Shown here: piece by piece, positions 36,446 through 45,057 of the stretch
Layout: each line of letters starts with the position of its first letter
Numbering within the stretch: position 1 is the stretch's first letter
From: Psychroserpens sp.
GTDB lineage: Bacteria > Bacteroidota > Bacteroidia > Flavobacteriales > Flavobacteriaceae
Length of the DNA: 64,000 bases
Direction: 5' to 3'
Assembly (NCBI GenBank): GCA_017643165.1
Contig: JAEPNY010000002.1
Span: 624,979 to 688,978 of the forward strand
The notes under the pieces: generated by a model
The model's input: the letters and a program-made list of their open reading frames with translations, nothing else
The model's database searches: none
Told to the model about the DNA's origin: nothing
Position numbers and translations under genes: made by a program

Positions 36446-36513
36446 CGTTAGTTATTCTCAAATTACCATTAGTCATTTTTTATTTGTAATTTGAATTACC
36501 AATTAAAACATCA

Positions 36514-37713
36514 ATGAGTAAATCGCTTTCGCCTTTTACTAAGGCTCAACTATTACCTCAAGAAGAAACTTTAGAAGTTTATAAGAAAAAAGGTGATCTC
36601 TTTATTGGAATTCCCAAAGAAACCCATTTTCAAGAAAAACGTGTTTGCCTTACTCCAGACGCGGTTTCAGCCTTAGTCAGTAACGGCCATCGCGTGATGA
36701 TCGAATCTGGCGCTGGTGAAGGTGCTAACTTCTTAGATAAAACCTATAGTGATGCAGGTGCTGAAGTTACTAGTGACACCAAAAAAGTGTTCTCCTGCCC
36801 TATTATCCTAAAAGTTGAACCGCCATCTCATGATGAAATTGAATTGATGAATCCGCAGACTTTACTCATCTCTGCACTTCAAATAAAAACTCAGACTAAA
36901 AAATATTTTGAACTTTTAGCGTCAAAACGCATTACAGCATTAGGATTCGAATTTATTAAAGACGAGGATGGTGCTTATCCCGCCGTACGATCGCTTAGTG
37001 AAATTGCCGGAACGGCTTCAATCCTAATCGCATCAGAATTACTTTCAAATGTGAATGGTGGAAACGGACTCATGTTTGGTAACCTCAGTGGTGTGCCTCC
37101 TACAGAAATTGTCATTCTTGGCGCAGGAACTGTTGGTGAATTTGCAGCACGTTCTGCTATTGGACTAGGTGCTAATGTTAAAGTCTTCGATAATTCTATT
37201 ACTAGATTGCGTTGTATACAATCCAACTTAGGAAGAACGCTCTACACCTCAACGATGCAGCCTAAAAACTTGGTAAAAGCACTTAAACGTTGTGATGTGG
37301 CAATAGGTGCTATTAGAGGAAAGAACCGCTCTCCTATCGTTGTTACCGAAGCCATGGTGAATACTATGAAACAAGGCGCTGTGATTATTGATGTGAGTAT
37401 TGATATGGGTGGTTGTTTTGAAACGAGTGAAGTCACTAATCATGATAATCCAACTTTTGAACACAATGGTGTGATTCATTACTGTGTTCCAAATATTCCT
37501 GCACGTTACTCCAGATCTGCTTCGGTTTCAATTAGTAATATCTTTACACCTTATCTCTTAAAAATTGCTGAAGATGGTGGTATAGAAAATGCGATTCGTT
37601 TTGATCGTGGTTTAAAAAATGGGTTGTATTTTTACCACGGAATTTTAACAAACAAATCGGTTGCAGACTGGTTTGACCTTGACTGTAGTGACGTCAACTT
37701 GTTGATTTTCTAA
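36514..37713 (+). CDS. ald: Alanine dehydrogenase
   Basis: NAD-dependent oxidative deamination of L-alanine to pyruvate, belonging to the AlaDH/PNT family. It has 399 residues, longer at the N-terminus than the ~370 of classical Ald (about 30 extra residues before IGIPKETHFQEKRVCLTP). It carries the nucleotide-binding loop VILGAGTVGEFAARSAIGLGA near 205-225 and the VIIDVSIDMGGCFETS and VPNIPARYSRSASVSIS regions. The extended form is the one usually found in Bacteroidota. A pair of AATTACCA-type repeats and an 8-bp inverted repeat lie in the 68 bases upstream. Confidence 0.92.
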   Translation: MSKSLSPFTKAQLLPQEETLEVYKKKGDLFIGIPKETHFQEKRVCLTPDAVSALVSNGHRVMIESGAGEGANFLDKTYSDAGAEVTSDTKKVFSCPIILKVEPPSHDEIELMNPQTLLISALQIKTQTKKYFELLASKRITALGFEFIKDEDGAYPAVRSLSEIAGTASILIASELLSNVNGGNGLMFGNLSGVPPTEIVILGAGTVGEFAARSAIGLGANVKVFDNSITRLRCIQSNLGRTLYTSTMQPKNLVKALKRCDVAIGAIRGKNRSPIVVTEAMVNTMKQGAVIIDVSIDMGGCFETSEVTNHDNPTFEHNGVIHYCVPNIPARYSRSASVSISNIFTPYLLKIAEDGGIENAIRFDRGLKNGLYFYHGILTNKSVADWFDLDCSDVNLLIF

Positions 37714-37735
37714 TTAACAACTTTCAATTTTACAA

Positions 37736-38107
37736 ATGAAATTAATTCATCGTATAGGCTACTATCTTGGTGGCTTTTCAATCGGACTCGTCATTCTATT
37801 CTTTTTCCTAGGTGGAAAAAAAGTTTCCTGTGATTATGGTCCAAACGCCAGAACCGTTAAGAATATTGGCATAAAAAAGCGTATCTATAATGATGATGTA
37901 AGAGCCACAATGCTTAACCATGGCCTTGATACTTTAGCAATTAGCGACTTAATAAGGACAGGAACCATAAATTTTTCTGAGAGTGATGCGCGCGCTGAAG
38001 GTTGTAAAACTTATATTCTCGAAAATGATTGGGATGAGAAAGACGTTAGAATGCAAATTCAGAATTGTGATTCTACAGCAACCATTCAAACATTATCTAT
38101 AAAATAA
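37736..38107 (+). CDS. DUF4258-domain protein with N-terminal membrane anchor
   Basis: A 123-residue protein with one N-terminal membrane helix (about 8-26) and a small soluble domain matching my recollection of DUF4258 (YNDDVRATMLNHGLDTLAISDLI ... CKTYILENDWDEKDVRMQIQNCDST). Two cysteines after the helix, at CDYGPN and EGCK, could pair outside the cytoplasm. It follows ald by 22 bases and is likely co-transcribed; its stop codon overlaps a 12-bp inverted repeat. Function unknown. Confidence 0.72.
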   Translation: MKLIHRIGYYLGGFSIGLVILFFFLGGKKVSCDYGPNARTVKNIGIKKRIYNDDVRATMLNHGLDTLAISDLIRTGTINFSESDARAEGCKTYILENDWDEKDVRMQIQNCDSTATIQTLSIK

Positions 38108-38147
38108 TAACCATTGTCAGATTCATAGTTTTCTAACAATGGTTATT
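38106..38147. terminator. Hairpin between convergent genes
   Basis: A perfect 12-bp inverted repeat AATAACCATTGT (38106-38117) and ACAATGGTTATT (38136-38147) with an 18-base loop, between the DUF4258 gene and the pectate-lyase-like gene. There is no T run on either side, so termination may be weak or may need a factor; it could also protect the 3' ends. Confidence 0.5.
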
Positions 38148-38184
38148 ACCAACTAACTAATTCAAATTAAGAATACGAGAAGTA

Positions 38185-41100
38185 CTATCTAATCGGAATC
38201 TTTTTAATAACACTTGTATCGTTATAGTCTAATCGCACTACATATATGCCTCTTGCATAAGGTGTTGTGTTAATTTCTTTTAGCATTTCTGATTCATTTT
38301 CAAGCTCTGCTTGTCTGAAGGTTTCATTATGTAAAACCTTACCAGAAATATCATAAATGGTAATACCTTTCGCATTTACGCTTTGAAGACCATTAATTTT
38401 TACTTTAAGTATATCCTGAGTCGTATCCTGGAACACCAAGAAATCGAAACTATCATTTTCTGGCGGTAATTGAGCTGCACTACATTCTTCAACGAACACA
38501 GTAACGAACGCTTCATCACTACTCAAAGCGTTGTATACAAGAACTGAATACTCGGTATCAGATTCTGGAGATACTTCGATAGTTGGTGTGGTTTCACCTG
38601 TATTCCATAAGTACTCATCACCACCCGTAGCGGTCAGTGTCACGGTTTCTTCTAAACAAATTGTAACATCCTCTCCTGCATCTGCAATCACACTTTCAAA
38701 TACATTAACAACAACAGCTTTTGTATCTTCACAGTTGTTAATGAACCCTGTAACTTCATAAGTTGTAGTTACCGCTGGACTTACCGCGATATTAGGTTGG
38801 GTTGCCCCATTATTCCATAAATAACTATTAGCACCAGAAGCAGATAATGTGATGAATTCACCTTCTAAGATATCAACTTGATCGCCATTTGCAATAACAA
38901 CAATCGGGTTAGGATTTACAGAAACTGTTACATCGGCATCGTCTTGATATTCGCCTAAAAATACAGTTACTGTGTAGGTTTGCGTATTTGATGGATTTAC
39001 AGTAATACTTTGAGTGGTATCACCTGTACTCCATAAATAACTATCACCTTCTGAAGCTGTTAATGTTGTTTCATAACCTTGACAAATCACTTGATCTCCA
39101 CCAGCCGAAGCCGTGAATTCAAATGGTTCTACAATTACGGTAACCTCATCTGTAGATTCACAACCGTTGTTAAATCCGGTTACACTATATGTCGTTGTAA
39201 TTTGTGGATTAACTTGAATTGTAGCTGTTGTTTCACCTGTATTCCATAAATAAGAATCTGCACCAGTAGCCGAAAGCGTTGTACTTTCTCCTTCTATTAT
39301 GGTAACATCTGAACCCGCAGATGTGTTAGGTAATGCATTCACATTAACTGTTACATCGTCAGAATCAGAAGCCGTTTGATTGGTATTAAATGCCGTAACT
39401 GAATAAGTTATTGTGCTATTTGGAGTTACAGTAATACTTGCTGTTGTTTCTCCATTACTCCACAAATATGTGGTTCCACCAGATGCTGTTAATGTTGCGC
39501 TTTCTCCAGTACAAATTGTTACATCTTCACCAGCGTCAGCTGAAACCGTCTCTATATTTACAGTTACAGTAACATCATCAGTCGCCTCACAACCATTTAA
39601 GAATCCAGTTACCGTAAACGTTGTTGTACTATTAGGTGATACTGAAATACTTGTTGTTGTTTCTCCTGTGCTCCACAGGTATGAATCAGCGCCAGAGGCT
39701 GTTAATGTCGTAGATTCGTTTTCTATTATGGTGACATCATTACCACCATTAACTTCTGGTAGGTCATTAACAGTTACTACAACATCATCTGTATCAGAAA
39801 CTGTTTGCGACGCATTAGACGCTGTAACTGTATATGTAGTCGTTGTTGTAGGCGAAACTTGAATACTTTGAGTCGTTTCACCTGTACTCCATAAATATAA
39901 GGTTCCACCAGTCGCTGTAAGCGTCGTAGTTTCACCAACACAAATGGCAACATCATTTCCTGCATTTGCAGTTATCGTTTCGGCATTTACTGTTACAGTA
40001 ACCGAATCAGTCGCTTCACAACCATTTGAAAAGCCAGTAACATTGTATGTAATAGTAGTATTAGGAGACACAGTGATACTAGCAGTTGTAGCTCCTGTAC
40101 TCCATAAATAGGTATCTGCACCAGTTGCTGTGAGCGTTACATCTTCGCCACTATTTATGGTAACATCAGCACCAGCATCTACTGTTGGAATTTCATTTAC
40201 CGTCACTACTACGCTATCTGTATCTGTATTATTTCCAGATGGACTAAATACGGTTACCGTATATGTTGTCGTTGTATTTGGTGACACAGAAATACTAGCA
40301 GTAGTAGCTCCTGTATCCCATAAATATGTTGTACCACCAGATGCCGTTAATGTAATAGACTCACCATCACATATCTCCGCGTCATCGCCGGCATTGGCAC
40401 TAACGCTGTCATCTAGCAAAAAAACTGTAACCGTATCTGTGCTCTCACAATTTCCTATAGTACCGGTTACAGAATATGACGTATCTAAAACTGGATTTAC
40501 AGTAATACTTTGAGTTGTCTCACCTGTACTCCAAAGGTACGAATCTGCACCTGTAGCTGTCAATACTGCGGATTCTCCCATAAAAATTGTTTGGTCAGAT
40601 CCTGCATCAACCGTTGGTTGTTCATTTACAGTGACAACTACTGAATCTGTACTTGTACAACCGTTTTGTGTGACTTGTACACTGTATGTCGTAGTCGTAT
40701 TCGGATTTACAACAATGGATTGTGACGTAGATCCGGTATTCCACTGATATGATGTTCCTCCGGTTGCTGAAAGCGTTACCGCAGTTCCTTCACAAGTTTC
40801 TACATCTGCACCTGCATCGGCATTTGGTAATGTATTAACTGTAATCGTTATTGAATCCTCACTTGTACTATTATCTGAATGTGTACCAGTAACAGTATAA
40901 GTCGCAGTTGACGCCGGAGAAACTGTAATACTAGCAGTTGTAGCACCAGTATTCCATAAGTAAGCGTCTGCTCCAGATGCGGTAAGGGTTACATCTTCAC
41001 CTTCGCAGATAGCATCGTTAGTAGCGTTCGAACTAACACTAACCTGGCTTCCTGCTGTTGATGCATTATCCACTTCATTAATAAAATCTTCGATATCCAT

Positions 41101-42519
41101 ATAACCATTGTTATCAGTATCTGAAAGACCGTTGTTATTTAAGTTTCCGTAGTTATTGATTTCCCATTGATCGGCCATTCCGTCATTATCTGTATCGTAA
41201 TCTGATGGTCTAGTATTAATTGGTGTAGTTGTAACACTATTTAAAAAGTTCTCGTAGTGCTGTTTCCCAGCCATTGTTAATCCAGAGCTCACAGTTAAAT
41301 AAGTACCGTTATTGACGTGATTAACATAAAAGTCATCAACTGAATCCCAACTGATTGTCGCATCACCAGCTGCGTTCAATGATTTGTTAGCACCAACATC
41401 TGTTTTAGCATGCTCTAATGCTTCTAAGGCTGTTAAAATATTCCAATTTTCTCCAATAATCGGATGCTGTACAGAAGTAAAAAAGTCGTCTGGTGCAGGA
41501 TCATCATCATAATAAGCTTGTCCATTATAGTTAAATGCATAGGCACCATTGGATGTTCCGAAAGCCGTCCAGGTATTGTTGTTATTAGGTAGATTAGGAT
41601 CTGTTACTGAATTAGGAATGTGTAGATTACCTTTTGTATAAATCTGAGGTACCACGCCTTCCCAATCAATTTTATTCATTTCACCGAAAGGTCTACCAGT
41701 ATCTGTAATGTAATAGTTATTGATTTCGTTAAGTCTCGGACGTCCATTAGCTGGTCTGTTGGTTCTGTAACGGTATCCCCAAATGACATTATTCACAACA
41801 TCAACTCGTCCGTTTGTTGGTGTATTTGGATGTCTACGAGATATCTGAAAAAACAAGTTTCCAACCATACTTAAATTTTGAGCATTGGATGGCGTACTTG
41901 GATTACCCATAATTGATCCGGTTTTTGATTCGGCGATTATGGTATTTTGAACTGAAATATTAGATGTATTACCACCAAAGGAAAGACATTCGTCACCTCC
42001 CCATGAAACAGAGCAGTGATCTACAACTACATTTGTGCAGTTATATCCTTGAAATGCATCAGCATTACTTCCGCCATAATAATACTCTGGTCGTACTCTT
42101 ATATAACGAAAGATCATATTATCCCTTCCAGAAATTTCAAAAATTGGACTGTTTCCTAGATTTCCTGTAAATGTAATTCCACCTTCAGGAGCAGTTTGAC
42201 CTGCGATTGTGACATCATCATAAGCGGTAGACAATGAACTATATACATTGATTGTACCTGACACATCAAATACAATAATTCTAGGTCCTGGTGTCGTGAA
42301 TGCTTCACGAAAACTACCTGGACCACTGTTATTTAGATTGGTAACATGTATAACGGCACCACCACGACCACCTGTTGCATAAGCACCAGCTCCTACTGCG
42401 CTCGGAAACGCGAGTTGTGCATTTAAATTAAAGCTTGTAAAAAGAATTATTAAAATAAGTAAAGTTCTTTCATAAGATGTCATGATGCCATTGGCATACT
42501 GAAAATTTGGGGATTTCAT
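38185..42519 (-). CDS. Secreted pectate-lyase-like protein with Ig-like repeats and T9SS sorting domain
   Basis: A 1444-residue exported protein. Signal peptide: MTSYERTLLILIILFTSFNLNA, so the true start is probably the internal ATG at 42483 (residue 13). Residues ~35-440 form a right-handed beta-helix of the pectate lyase type (GGRGGAVIHVTNLNNSGPGSFREA, DHCSVSWGGDECLSF, FFQISRRHPNTP). Two calcium-loop-like segments follow (YDTDNDGMADQWE and DTDNNGYMDIEDF, near 440-480). Then come twelve ~70-residue Ig-like repeats (about 497-1345). The last ~75 residues are a type A T9SS sorting domain (IYDISGKVLHNE, YARGIYVVRLDY, KKIPIR). It is expected on the cell surface or secreted. Substrate could be pectin-like uronate polymers, but that is inference. 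Confidence 0.9.
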   Translation of the reverse strand: MKSPNFQYANGIMTSYERTLLILIILFTSFNLNAQLAFPSAVGAGAYATGGRGGAVIHVTNLNNSGPGSFREAFTTPGPRIIVFDVSGTINVYSSLSTAYDDVTIAGQTAPEGGITFTGNLGNSPIFEISGRDNMIFRYIRVRPEYYYGGSNADAFQGYNCTNVVVDHCSVSWGGDECLSFGGNTSNISVQNTIIAESKTGSIMGNPSTPSNAQNLSMVGNLFFQISRRHPNTPTNGRVDVVNNVIWGYRYRTNRPANGRPRLNEINNYYITDTGRPFGEMNKIDWEGVVPQIYTKGNLHIPNSVTDPNLPNNNNTWTAFGTSNGAYAFNYNGQAYYDDDPAPDDFFTSVQHPIIGENWNILTALEALEHAKTDVGANKSLNAAGDATISWDSVDDFYVNHVNNGTYLTVSSGLTMAGKQHYENFLNSVTTTPINTRPSDYDTDNDGMADQWEINNYGNLNNNGLSDTDNNGYMDIEDFINEVDNASTAGSQVSVSSNATNDAICEGEDVTLTASGADAYLWNTGATTASITVSPASTATYTVTGTHSDNSTSEDSITITVNTLPNADAGADVETCEGTAVTLSATGGTSYQWNTGSTSQSIVVNPNTTTTYSVQVTQNGCTSTDSVVVTVNEQPTVDAGSDQTIFMGESAVLTATGADSYLWSTGETTQSITVNPVLDTSYSVTGTIGNCESTDTVTVFLLDDSVSANAGDDAEICDGESITLTASGGTTYLWDTGATTASISVSPNTTTTYTVTVFSPSGNNTDTDSVVVTVNEIPTVDAGADVTINSGEDVTLTATGADTYLWSTGATTASITVSPNTTITYNVTGFSNGCEATDSVTVTVNAETITANAGNDVAICVGETTTLTATGGTLYLWSTGETTQSIQVSPTTTTTYTVTASNASQTVSDTDDVVVTVNDLPEVNGGNDVTIIENESTTLTASGADSYLWSTGETTTSISVSPNSTTTFTVTGFLNGCEATDDVTVTVNIETVSADAGEDVTICTGESATLTASGGTTYLWSNGETTASITVTPNSTITYSVTAFNTNQTASDSDDVTVNVNALPNTSAGSDVTIIEGESTTLSATGADSYLWNTGETTATIQVNPQITTTYSVTGFNNGCESTDEVTVIVEPFEFTASAGGDQVICQGYETTLTASEGDSYLWSTGDTTQSITVNPSNTQTYTVTVFLGEYQDDADVTVSVNPNPIVVIANGDQVDILEGEFITLSASGANSYLWNNGATQPNIAVSPAVTTTYEVTGFINNCEDTKAVVVNVFESVIADAGEDVTICLEETVTLTATGGDEYLWNTGETTPTIEVSPESDTEYSVLVYNALSSDEAFVTVFVEECSAAQLPPENDSFDFLVFQDTTQDILKVKINGLQSVNAKGITIYDISGKVLHNETFRQAELENESEMLKEINTTPYARGIYVVRLDYNDTSVIKKIPIR
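38485..41032 (-). repeat. Twelve tandem ~212-bp coding repeats (Ig-like modules)
   Basis: Twelve in-frame modules of about 70 residues, each with a core LTASGADSYLWSTGETT-like block followed by SITVSPNTTTTYTVTG and VTVTVN. From module 3 to 12 two kinds alternate strictly. One has a cysteine near its start (for example TICTGES) and none later. The other has none at the start but one near its end (for example GFSNGCEATD). Module 2 has both cysteines and module 1 only the first. The effective period is therefore about 425 bp. This is protein-coding repetition, not a CRISPR array. Confidence 0.9.
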
Positions 42520-43055
42520 TTTCTATTAAATTTGGGGCACTAATTAATTATGTGGGCAATCTATAAATTAAATATCGAAAAAGTCGTTTAACGTATAATA
42601 TATTCGATTAAGTGTATTTTATTATATAACTTTTCCTACTTTTTATAAGAATTTACCGATAATTGCAAGAAATCAACAAACAAAAAACACAAAATAATTA
42701 CGTTAAAAGACACGTTTTAGATGTTGAACGGTAAGACTATTTTGAAAGTTTAACATTTAATTCCATAATTCCTACAAATTACATTTGAAGTCGTAGGTAT
42801 TCACATACAAAAGCATCAAGATTCCGAAAATTTCAACATATCATTTCGGTAATACTGGATATATTTAATCATTGGGTTAGCGTTTTATAACTATTTTATC
42901 CTTTAAATGAAAATGCTAAATGCACAATCCTAGGTAACTTTCAATGATTTCAACACTTCATAGTCGATATAAGTTCTTCCGTCGATTATTAATGACCCAT
43001 TTGATGTTATTATGTATAGTTTTACTAGTTTAGCCTCTCAACATTAGCTAAATAC
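42520..43055. other. Long intergenic region ahead of the polysaccharide locus
   Basis: 536 bases, strongly AT-rich, between the divergent pectate-lyase-like gene and the first gene of the polysaccharide locus. I find no ORF longer than about ten codons, no tRNA and no clear terminator. TACATTTG at 42780-42787 matches the -7 element but lacks a -33 partner. If used, it would give a leader of roughly 265 bases before 43056, which is the sort of leader on which capsule-specific antiterminators act. Otherwise nothing recognisable. Confidence 0.5.
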
Positions 43056-43814
43056 ATGAAAATTAAACGGGAGCTTTGGATTTTACTAATACTACCAATT
43101 ACCTACACTCTGATTTACAATTTGAAATTAGATTTCGTTGGTCCTTATTTGGTTGAAGACGGTTTAGTTGAGAGTATTGGAGCGGTAGCTTTTCTAGTTG
43201 CATCTGTAGTATTTATCTATTTATTTTTTAAGTACACCGATAAAGAATTCGCTTTTTTTGGTAGATCAACTAAGCGGAATATTTACTTCTTACTCCTCGG
43301 AATCCTCTTTTTCCTAGCGTTTGGTGAGGAAATAAGTTGGGGGCAACGAATTTTTGGCTGGAGCACTCCTGATAGTTTTGGTGATATTAATGCCCAAAAA
43401 GAAACCAACATTCATAATTTATGGATCTTTCAAGGCTACAAAAAAGACGGAACCCAAAAAACGTTCTTCGAAAACATGCTGAATTTTAATAGATTATTCA
43501 ACATATTTTGGTTCTTATTTTGTGTGATAACCCCTATTCTCACTTATGCTTCAAACAAGTTTAAAAGATTGATTCGTTTTATTGGAATTCCAATTGTGCC
43601 ATTATGGATAGGTAGTTTTTTTATGCTTAACTACATTGTTTTTTTAATTGGTATAAATATGGATGATGTGAATGATTATGTTACAGGTCATAATTACACC
43701 AATGGATTCGATGAATTGAAAGAAACATTTTACGCTATCGGATTCGCAATTTTGAGTTTATTTTTTTTCAAACAAAGAAAATTACAAAAACTAAAAACTC
43801 CTGATCCTGTTTAA
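43056..43814 (+). CDS. Six-helix membrane protein with GEEISWGQR motif
   Basis: A 252-residue protein with about six membrane helices (near 5-23, 39-58, 74-92, 146-163, 172-198, 228-242). The most striking part is FGEEISWGQRIFGWSTPDSF (near 90-110) at the end of helix 3, followed by NIHNLWIFQG. A pair of acidic residues plus WGQR at a membrane edge, with a downstream His, recalls the layout of membrane-embedded hydrolases, but I cannot name the family. It is the first gene of the plus-strand polysaccharide locus, 58 bases before the polymerase gene. Role unknown. Confidence 0.72.
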   Translation: MKIKRELWILLILPITYTLIYNLKLDFVGPYLVEDGLVESIGAVAFLVASVVFIYLFFKYTDKEFAFFGRSTKRNIYFLLLGILFFLAFGEEISWGQRIFGWSTPDSFGDINAQKETNIHNLWIFQGYKKDGTQKTFFENMLNFNRLFNIFWFLFCVITPILTYASNKFKRLIRFIGIPIVPLWIGSFFMLNYIVFLIGINMDDVNDYVTGHNYTNGFDELKETFYAIGFAILSLFFFKQRKLQKLKTPDPV

Positions 43815-43872
43815 AACATAAATACAGAATTTGTATTAACGTCCTAATACCTATAATTAATACTTTATTTCG

Positions 43873-45057
43873 TTGAACAGTACTAACAAATTAATCACAT
43901 CTTTATTCTTTTTGGGTCTCGGCCTAAACCTGATATTTGTGTATTTTGAACAAGGTAGACTGTTTAATAGTGTTACCTATGGTGATTTAACTTTAGGTTC
44001 TGAGCGTTACATTCGCGCAGCGTCAGTTATTTTAATCAGTGTAACGGTTATTTTAAATTTTTTTGCGGCTAAGTATAAATACCTTCCTAAGATATTTCTA
44101 GCCTATTTTTTAATCCTAGGCTTTATCACAATTAACTATCTACTTACAGGTCCTGGAATAGATGACCTGACTGGTTTGATGGACTCAAAAGGGATTGGTC
44201 CTTGGATCGCATTTGGTCTTATATTTGTTTGCTATGATGACCATCGCTATGAATTATTTAAAAAGTTCTCAATAATAGCTGTAATCGTTATTTCAATTTA
44301 TGTTATTTACAGTCTAATAGTAGATGGTGTAGGGATTTACAGAGGACAGTCGCTTGCTAAATATCGTATTTATGCGACAAATTTAATGTGGATTACTCCT
44401 TTTGTTTTTTTTATGTCAAAGCACGATAAAAAACTTCGATTTATCCGTGTATTTGCGATTTTTATGGGTATCATAACAGCACTCATCTGTGTCACGAGAT
44501 CGTTCTTATTAATCTATTTTTTAGTCTTACTATTTGACTTTTTTCATACGAAGAAAAAGACAATTTATTTTGTAGGCTTTGGAGCACTAGGATTATTATT
44601 CGTCTACATGTTACTGAATACAGCATCATTTAGTAGCTCCTTCGATTTACTAGTAAAACGTGGAATTGAAGATTCTAGAACGAATCAACTAATGGGATTC
44701 TTAAGTCAGCTGAATTTTGTTGATTTAATTGTTGGTCAAGGGTTTGACCCTGTATACTACGCAGATGGTCGACAATCTAATATGATCGATAATCAATGGC
44801 TTAAACTAATTTGGTGGGCTGGGTTAATACCTGCGCTCATGTATTTTTATCTCACAGCGTTTATACCTTTTAAAATGTTCATGAAGAAAGGTCAAGATTA
44901 TGAAACTAAAGTCGAATCGTTTATCCTTCTCATTTGGACACTGGCATGTGCTGGTTTAGCGATCTATTCAACGATGTCAGTCGATTTTTTCTTTTTTATC
45001 GTTTGTATAATCCAAGGACGACTTCTATATAAATACAGCTTGAGACGTGAAGTTTGA
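43873..45057 (+). CDS. O-antigen ligase / Wzy-like polymerase
   Basis: A 394-residue protein with about ten membrane helices and a larger loop near 265-300 (KRGIEDSRTNQLMGFLSQL ... VGQGFDPVYY), the pattern of Wzy polymerases and WaaL ligases. It would join repeat units on the periplasmic side. The only sensible start is TTG at 43873 (MNSTNKLITSLFFLGLGLNL); the first internal ATG lies beyond the first helices. Its end overlaps the flippase gene by 11 bases. Polymerase versus ligase cannot be separated by sequence, but the neighbouring flippase favours polymerase. Confidence 0.82.
   Translation: MNSTNKLITSLFFLGLGLNLIFVYFEQGRLFNSVTYGDLTLGSERYIRAASVILISVTVILNFFAAKYKYLPKIFLAYFLILGFITINYLLTGPGIDDLTGLMDSKGIGPWIAFGLIFVCYDDHRYELFKKFSIIAVIVISIYVIYSLIVDGVGIYRGQSLAKYRIYATNLMWITPFVFFMSKHDKKLRFIRVFAIFMGIITALICVTRSFLLIYFLVLLFDFFHTKKKTIYFVGFGALGLLFVYMLLNTASFSSSFDLLVKRGIEDSRTNQLMGFLSQLNFVDLIVGQGFDPVYYADGRQSNMIDNQWLKLIWWAGLIPALMYFYLTAFIPFKMFMKKGQDYETKVESFILLIWTLACAGLAIYSTMSVDFFFFIVCIIQGRLLYKYSLRREV

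Noticed and set aside
34702-38107. Prophage or mobile element suggested by the CI-like HTH gene
   Set aside because: No integrase, structural phage gene, attachment repeat or transposase in the surrounding DNA; neighbours are housekeeping genes.
39413-40513. Plus-strand open frames antisense to the repeat array (39413-39862 and 40130-40513)
   Set aside because: They mirror the Thr/Ser-rich repeat codons of the minus-strand gene, have no promoter or signal, and disappear outside the repeats.
38485-41032. Regular repeats that could suggest a CRISPR array
   Set aside because: Units are ~212 bp, diverged, in frame and code for Ig-like domains; there are no short identical repeats with unique spacers.
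42780-42787. TACATTTG as a definite promoter for the polysaccharide locus
   Set aside because: It matches the -7 consensus but has no TTTG 17-21 bases upstream and lies about 270 bases from the first ORF; kept only as a note.
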